From Halomonas sp. (GTDB lineage Bacteria > Pseudomonadota > Gammaproteobacteria > Pseudomonadales > Halomonadaceae): a stretch of 38,938 nt of DNA. Of this stretch, positions 34,115 through 38,938 are shown one piece after another. The translations under genes and the position numbers were made by a program. Numbering within the stretch: the stretch's first letter is position 1; every line of letters begins with the position of its first letter. The notes beneath the pieces are model-generated. The model was not told the origin of the DNA. It ran no database searches and was given only the letters and a program-made list of their open reading frames with translations. The stretch lies in assembly GCA_020201075.1 (NCBI GenBank), contig JAIVHL010000129.1:1-38938 (forward strand), in the 5' to 3' direction.

Positions 34115-34882
34115 ATGAGCAAAAGCATTTCGACAGTCGCCTTTATCGGCCTTGGCGTGATGGGCTATCCCATGGCCGGTCACCTGGCCCGCGCCGGCCT
34201 CACCGTTCGCGTCTTCAATCGTACCGCCGCCAAAGCCAAGGAGTGGGCCGACGAGCACGGCGGCAGCCACCATCCCACGCCTCGGGAGGCCGCCAAAGGG
34301 GCCGATCTGGTCCTGATTTGCGTGGGCAATGACGACGACGTTCGTCAGGTCACCAGCGACGACGACGGAGCGCTACACGGGATGACCGAGGGTAGCCTGC
34401 TGGTAGACCACACTACGGCATCGGCGGATCTCGCCCTGGAACTCGACGCCGCCTGCCGCGAACGCGGCATTGGCTTTATTGATGCACCGGTCTCCGGTGG
34501 CCAACAGGGTGCGGAAAACGGCGCCCTGACCGTCATGTGCGGCGGCAGCGAGGCCGACTTCGCCCGCGCCGAGACCACCCTCGAGCACTTCGCCAAGGCG
34601 GTGACCCTGATGGGTCCCGCCGGCAGCGGCCAGCTGACCAAGATGGTCAACCAGATCTGTATCGCCGGACTGGTCCAGGGCCTGGCCGAGGGCCTGCACT
34701 TCGCCGAGCAGGCCGGGCTCGATCAGCAGCGCGTGTGCCTGGAGCAGGCTCGTCGCCTTCAGGCCCGCCTGCCAGTCACCGCGCTGGTGGATCAGTTCTA
34801 CGCCGACGTCCAGGTGATGGGCGGAGGACGCTGGGACACCTCATCGCTGCTGCGTCGACTGCGCGCCGTGGGCCACCTCTGA
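34115..34882 (+). CDS. 3-hydroxyisobutyrate dehydrogenase-family NAD(P)-dependent oxidoreductase, with apparent internal in-frame deletion
   Basis: FIGLGVMGYPMAGHLARAGLTVRVFNRT, DAPVSGGQQGAENGALTVMCGG, GSGQLTKMVNQI; only 255 aa, with AGLDQQRV joined directly to CLEQARRLQARLPVTALVDQFYADVQ. Confidence 0.88.
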   Translation: MSKSISTVAFIGLGVMGYPMAGHLARAGLTVRVFNRTAAKAKEWADEHGGSHHPTPREAAKGADLVLICVGNDDDVRQVTSDDDGALHGMTEGSLLVDHTTASADLALELDAACRERGIGFIDAPVSGGQQGAENGALTVMCGGSEADFARAETTLEHFAKAVTLMGPAGSGQLTKMVNQICIAGLVQGLAEGLHFAEQAGLDQQRVCLEQARRLQARLPVTALVDQFYADVQVMGGGRWDTSSLLRRLRAVGHL

Positions 34883-34922
34883 GCAAAAGGGCGACGCCCG
34901 GGCGCCGCCCTCCTATCTTCCT

Positions 34923-34948
34923 CGGCAGCCTGTACCGGCTGCCGTTTT
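34923..34948 (+). terminator. Rho-independent terminator
   Basis: CGGCAGCC-TGTACC-GGCTGCCG-TTTTC. Confidence 0.8.
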
Positions 34949-34994
34949 CAGGTTGACAAACCTCATGCTGTGGACTTCACGCAGCCCCGATTCG

Positions 34995-35017
34995 TTGTCC
35001 ACACAATCTGTGGATAA
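34995..35017. promoter_or_regulatory. inverted pair of DnaA-box-like 9-mers
   Basis: TTGTCCACA (34995-35003), 5-nt spacer, TGTGGATAA (35009-35017; perfect TTATCCACA on the minus strand). Confidence 0.5.
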
Positions 35018-35290
35018 ACCTGTTCACAACCACTCGAAAAAGCCGTCAAATCGCCATGAACCGGGGCTTGGGCTTAGATTGATCAATTTTTAACCTTGCC
35101 TAAGCTACTGATTTAAATAGACTTTATGAAAAAGCCTGTGATCACGGGCAATTGCAGCTTTCCTGTGCACAGACAGCCGGGCAGAACCCCGCCTAGTGGA
35201 CAAGTCAAGCAAAATTCACCCTGAAAAAGGGATCATAAGGAGATAAAACTGCGAGAGATAGCCACGCTGGCGGTTGACGCCAGGCGATAA

Positions 35291-35318
35291 AAAAGGGCAC
35301 TCGAGAGAGTGCCCTTTT
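35291..35318 (-). terminator. terminator downstream of tRNA-Glu
   Basis: AAAAGGGCACTC-GAGA-GAGTGCCCTTTT; minus-strand T run continues. Confidence 0.85.
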
Positions 35319-35327
35319 CAGAAAGAG

Positions 35328-35403
35328 TGGCGTCCCATAGGGGGTTCGAACCCCTGTTACCGCCGTGAAAGGGCGGTGTCCTAGGCCACTAGACGAATGG
35401 GAC
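35328..35403 (-). tRNA. tRNA-Glu (anticodon TTC)
   Basis: Reverse complement GTCCCATTCGTCTAGTGGCCTAGGACACCGCCCTTTCACGGCGGTAACAGGGGTTCGAACCCCCTATGGGACGCCA folds as a cloverleaf with encoded CCA. Confidence 0.96.
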
Positions 35404-35425
35404 GCAAATGTTTCAAGGACGTAAA

Positions 35426-35501
35426 TGGTGGAGCCTAGCGGGATCGAACCGCTGACCTCGACACTGCCAGTGTCGCGCTCTCCCAGCTGAGCTAAGGCCC
35501 C
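35426..35501 (-). tRNA. tRNA-Ala (anticodon GGC)
   Basis: Reverse complement GGGGCCTTAGCTCAGCTGGGAGAGCGCGACACTGGCAGTGTCGAGGTCAGCGGTTCGATCCCGCTAGGCTCCACCA; anticodon GGC, encoded CCA. Confidence 0.95.
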
Positions 35502-35557
35502 ATGCCCTGAAGACGAATCGCATATTACTGATTCGACTCGTCTTCGTCAACACGAAA

Positions 35558-37039
35558 TCACTCGAGTTCGCGGAACTCCTTCTCGAAGCGCTTGGCCTGC
35601 TTCTTGGAAACGCCGCCGAGCACCTCGATGGCATGGCGAAGCCGCGCCCGAGTCATATCGGAGCCGAGGATCGCCATGGCGTCCATCACAGAGGTGCTGG
35701 CGGTAGAGCCGGTGATGGCGATGAACACGGGAGCCAGAAACTCCTTCATCTTGAGATCGAAGTGGGCAGCCAGCCCCTTCACTTCGACCAGCAGTGACTC
35801 CTTGTGCCAAGCCGGCACGACCTCGAAGCGCCACACCAGGAACTGCAGCAGCCGAAGCAGGTCCTCGTGACCCAGCTTGACGGCATCGAAATTCTCTTCG
35901 GTGATGCGCGGCAGGCCCGAGAAGAAATGGCCTGCGAGCGGCACAACCTCGGAAAGGGTCTCCACCCGCGGACGCACCTGAGGCAGGATCTCCTTCACGT
36001 AGCGCTCGTTGAAGGCCCACTCCATCAGCGCCTTGAGAAAGGCATCGTCGTCGAGCTCCTCGCGGATGTAGAGGCCGTTGAGCCAGGTGAGCTTCTCCAG
36101 ATCGAACACTGGGCCGCCCAGCGACACGCGCTGGATATCAAAATGAGCCATCATCTCATCGAGGCTGAACTTCTCGCGCTCGTCGGGCATCGACCAGCCC
36201 ATGCGGCCCAGATAATTGATCACCGCCTGGGGCAGGTAGCCCATGCGCCGATAATAGTTGATCGACGTGGGATTCTTGCGTTTGGAAAGCTTCGATTTGT
36301 CTGGGTTGCGCAGCAGTGGCATGTGACAGAGCTCGGGCATCTCCCAGCCGAAATACTCATAAAGCAGCTGGTGCTTGGGCGCCGAGTTGATCCACTCCTC
36401 GCCGCGCAGCACGTGAGTGATGCCCATCAGATGGTCATCGACCACATTGGCCAGGTGGTAGGTGGGCATGCCGTCGGACTTGAGCAGAATCTGGGCGTCC
36501 ACCTGGGCCCAGTCCACCTCGATGGTGCCGCGCAACATGTCATGGATGACGCAGCTGCCCCCCGCAGGTACCGCCATGCGCACCACGTGGGGCCATGCCT
36601 CGCGCTCTCGCCGGGCCTGCTCTTCGGCAGGCAGTGCCAGGTCGGCGGGCTTAAGCGCCAGCTGCATGCCGGCATCCTTGCGCGCCTCGCGCAACTCGTC
36701 CAGCTCCTCGCTGGTGCGGTAGCACTTGAAGGCGTGCCCCGCCTCGATCAGTTGACGGGCGTACTCGGCGTAGATATCACCGCGCTCGCTCTGGCGGTAG
36801 GGGCCGTGTGGCCCCCCCACGTCGGGGCCCTCGTCCCAGTCGAGGCCCAGCCAGCGCAGTGAATCGAGAATCATTTGTTCCGACTCGGGCGTCGAACGTA
36901 CCCGGTCGGTATCCTCGATGCGCAGGATGAACTGGCCACCGTGCTGACGGGCAAAGCAGAGATTGAACAGAGCAATGTAGGCGGTACCGACGTGGGGATC
37001 GCCGGTCGGTGACGGCGCAATACGCGTGCGTACGGTCAT
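35558..37039 (-). CDS. gltX: glutamate--tRNA ligase
   Basis: 493 aa; [21 protein letters not shown] (HIGH-like motif), [13 protein letters not shown] (KMSKS-like motif). Confidence 0.96.
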   Translation of the reverse strand: MTVRTRIAPSPTGDPHVGTAYIALFNLCFARQHGGQFILRIEDTDRVRSTPESEQMILDSLRWLGLDWDEGPDVGGPHGPYRQSERGDIYAEYARQLIEAGHAFKCYRTSEELDELREARKDAGMQLALKPADLALPAEEQARREREAWPHVVRMAVPAGGSCVIHDMLRGTIEVDWAQVDAQILLKSDGMPTYHLANVVDDHLMGITHVLRGEEWINSAPKHQLLYEYFGWEMPELCHMPLLRNPDKSKLSKRKNPTSINYYRRMGYLPQAVINYLGRMGWSMPDEREKFSLDEMMAHFDIQRVSLGGPVFDLEKLTWLNGLYIREELDDDAFLKALMEWAFNERYVKEILPQVRPRVETLSEVVPLAGHFFSGLPRITEENFDAVKLGHEDLLRLLQFLVWRFEVVPAWHKESLLVEVKGLAAHFDLKMKEFLAPVFIAITGSTASTSVMDAMAILGSDMTRARLRHAIEVLGGVSKKQAKRFEKEFRELE

Positions 37040-37182
37040 GTCGTTACGGTGTCCCGGATCCGATGGTAAAAGAATGGACGCATTATACGCACCTGTCGCC
37101 GCCTAGGCAGCCGTCAGGGGGAATCATCCAAGAAGATCGCGGTCAATCTCAGGCCATATGACCCACCAATTTGGAGAGCATC

Positions 37183-37926
37183 ATGCTCACACAACTTCCC
37201 GAGGGTTTTACCACGCTGGTGACTGGCACCGGTGGCGGCATCGGTAGTGCAGTGGTGGATACCCTGCTGGCCAGCCCGAGGTCGGGGCGGGTAATCGGCG
37301 TCGGCCGGCAGTCAAGACCTCGTCCGAACGATGACCGCTTTGAGGCGCTAAACGCCGACCTCACCACCCCAGAAGGACTCGAGACCCTGGCCTCCTACCT
37401 CGATGGAACGAAGTTACACCTGACCTTCAACGCCATCGGCATGCTGCATGACGAGACGCTCGGCATATACCCCGAAAAGCGGCTCGACGACCTCGATGCC
37501 GAGGCCTTGGCCCGACTATTCCATGTCAATGCCACGACACCCGCCATGTTGGTCAAGGCCCTGCAGCCAAGCCTCAAGGGCCGACACCCGGCGCTGGTCG
37601 CTAGCCTCTCAGCCCGAGTCGGCTCCATCGAGGACAACCGCCTGGGTGGCTGGTACGCCTACCGTGCCAGCAAGGCAGCACACAACATGCTGATGAGAAC
37701 CGCTGCCATTGAGCTGCGCAGACTAAACCCGAACCTAACCGTTGCCTGCCTGCATCCGGGCACCACCGACACCCCCCTCTCTCGCCCTTTCCAGGCCCGC
37801 GTACCCGAGGGCAAGCTATTCACCCCAGCCTTCGTGGCCGAGCAACTACTAAATGTACTTGAGCAGCGTCGCCCCGGAGAAGAAGCCAGCTTCCATGACT
37901 GGGCCGGCGAGACAGTGGCTTGGTGA
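37183..37926 (+). CDS. SDR family NAD(P)-dependent oxidoreductase (C-factor-like)
   Basis: TTLVTGTGGGIGSAVVDTLL (Rossmann), NAIGMLHD, YAYRASKAAHNML (YxxxK). Confidence 0.88.
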   Translation: MLTQLPEGFTTLVTGTGGGIGSAVVDTLLASPRSGRVIGVGRQSRPRPNDDRFEALNADLTTPEGLETLASYLDGTKLHLTFNAIGMLHDETLGIYPEKRLDDLDAEALARLFHVNATTPAMLVKALQPSLKGRHPALVASLSARVGSIEDNRLGGWYAYRASKAAHNMLMRTAAIELRRLNPNLTVACLHPGTTDTPLSRPFQARVPEGKLFTPAFVAEQLLNVLEQRRPGEEASFHDWAGETVAW

Positions 37927-38050
37927 TCGGCATAAGCGGTTAATCAACGTTGATGCGCGATATTGCACAGCCACAGTGGATCCCGGATGATCTCCTACGA
38001 CTTTTTGTAACCTTCAAATAATGCAGCGCACGCGACAACAGGATAGCGAG

Positions 38051-38650
38051 ATGGATTCATTAGGCCCGCGCATCAAGGAGCTCCGGCAGGAAGCCAACCT
38101 CAACAAGGCCGCCCTGGCCCGTCGAGTGGGTGTCTCCGATGTGACCATCTCCTACTGGGAGTCCGGTGCCATTCGCCAGATTGGCCATGAACGGCTAATG
38201 GCCTTGGCCCAGGCGCTGGATTGCCCGCTGTCGAGGCTTCTAGAGGGTGGCGGCGAGCATCGGCCAACCCCGCTGACTCTGAGACATAAGCTTCCCGAAC
38301 CCTGGCAGGGCCCTGCCGGCAATCACATCGAAGTGCCCCGGGATCTGCTGCCCGCCTCCCGACGCCAAAAGTGGCATAGAGAGTGCTATTTGTTAACCCC
38401 GGCGCCGGGCAATACTTTCGATTTCCTGTCGGATCACGATCTCATCGCCGTAGCTCCAACGGATCGCTTCCGCCAACCGGGCCTGTATCTGGTGGAAGAG
38501 GACAGTCAGCTGTGCGTTCGCCGAGTCTCCCGGGGGGAAGACGAAGCCCTGCAGTTCAACAAACAGGATGACAATGCCCCATATCCTGCTGCCCCGGACA
38601 TCCGAATAGTGGGTATGTTGCTGGCCCGCTGGCAGGCCTCCTCGCTCTGA
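38051..38650 (+). CDS. XRE-family transcriptional regulator with S24/LexA-like C-terminal domain
   Basis: HTH: LGPRIKELRQEANLNKAALARRVGVSDVTISYWESGAIRQIGHERLMALAQAL; C-terminal SDHDLIAVAPTDRFRQPGLYLVEEDSQLCVRRVSR resembles the S24 peptidase-like fold. Confidence 0.8.
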   Translation: MDSLGPRIKELRQEANLNKAALARRVGVSDVTISYWESGAIRQIGHERLMALAQALDCPLSRLLEGGGEHRPTPLTLRHKLPEPWQGPAGNHIEVPRDLLPASRRQKWHRECYLLTPAPGNTFDFLSDHDLIAVAPTDRFRQPGLYLVEEDSQLCVRRVSRGEDEALQFNKQDDNAPYPAAPDIRIVGMLLARWQASSL

Positions 38651-38651
38651 G

Positions 38652-38674
38652 GTGGCGCGGGCACCCCGCGCCAC
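38652..38674. terminator. hairpin after the XRE regulator
   Basis: GTGGCGCGGG-CAC-CCCGCGCCAC. Confidence 0.65.
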
Positions 38675-38730
38675 TCTTCCCCCGCACTATTTTATCCACG
38701 GCACTGCTCAGTATCCGTGCTCACCTAGCG

Positions 38731-38937
38731 CTATTCGAATCCCCTCACCTCGACGCTATCGTGGGTGCGGCGAGGCTCGTTGCCAATCAGGAAACGTCGA
38801 GAGGCGCTCGCAACCTGCCCCAGACCGTGGCGCGAGGTGCTCACCAGCGAACCGCTCAGATGCTCACCCCGCTCACCGATCCGGGCACGAACCCCTTCGG
38901 GCTGAACGCTGGCCTCGGAGAGATTGACGGTGATGGC
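38731..38937 (-). CDS. C-terminal fragment of a minus-strand CDS running off the right edge (unknown)
   Basis: Open minus-strand frame AITVNLSEASVQPEGVRARIGERGEHLSGSLVSTSRHGLGQVASASRRFLIGNEPRRTHDSVEVRGFE*; no start in window. Confidence 0.4.
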   Translation of the reverse strand, partial: AITVNLSEASVQPEGVRARIGERGEHLSGSLVSTSRHGLGQVASASRRFLIGNEPRRTHDSVEVRGFE

Positions 38938-38938
38938 A

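Noticed and set aside
34960-35260. Calling this gap the chromosomal oriC
   Set aside because: Only one perfect DnaA box, no dnaA/dnaN, gidA/mnmG, parAB or rpmH nearby; kept only as a tentative DnaA-binding region.

Overview
The window is a GC-rich gammaproteobacterial chromosomal segment, Halomonas-like by protein style. It is almost entirely ordinary housekeeping DNA. From left to right it contains: a GNAT acetyltransferase, aceA, slyD, a glycine-zipper lipoprotein, an MFS transporter, an NlpC/P60 lipoprotein, an 821-aa DUF1266-like protein, gabD-gabT, glsB-type and DUF924 genes, ycjX-ycjF, a universal stress protein, a NUDIX hydrolase, RNase II and a DUF1989 protein. Then comes a minus-strand TCA cluster (sdhCDAB-sucAB-lpd-sucCD), divergent gltA, a 3-hydroxyisobutyrate dehydrogenase-family gene, tRNA-Glu, tRNA-Ala, gltX, an SDR gene and an XRE/S24-like regulator. 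I see no CRISPR array, transposon, prophage or defence island. The most unusual signal is four apparent internal deletions between about 24.6 and 34.9 kb. sucA lacks about 20 nt. sucB/odhB has lost essentially the whole E3-binding domain and is frameshifted. sdhC runs directly into a headless sdhD. The 3-hydroxyisobutyrate dehydrogenase-family protein lacks a block of about 36 aa in frame. These may be assembly collapses or real lesions; raw reads would decide. Secondary points are a possible multi-copy DUF1266 protein, an inverted DnaA-box pair in an AT-rich gap next to tRNA genes, repeat structure upstream of aceA, and a 23-bp perfect hairpin. All family assignments come from reading the translations by eye; no database search was run.
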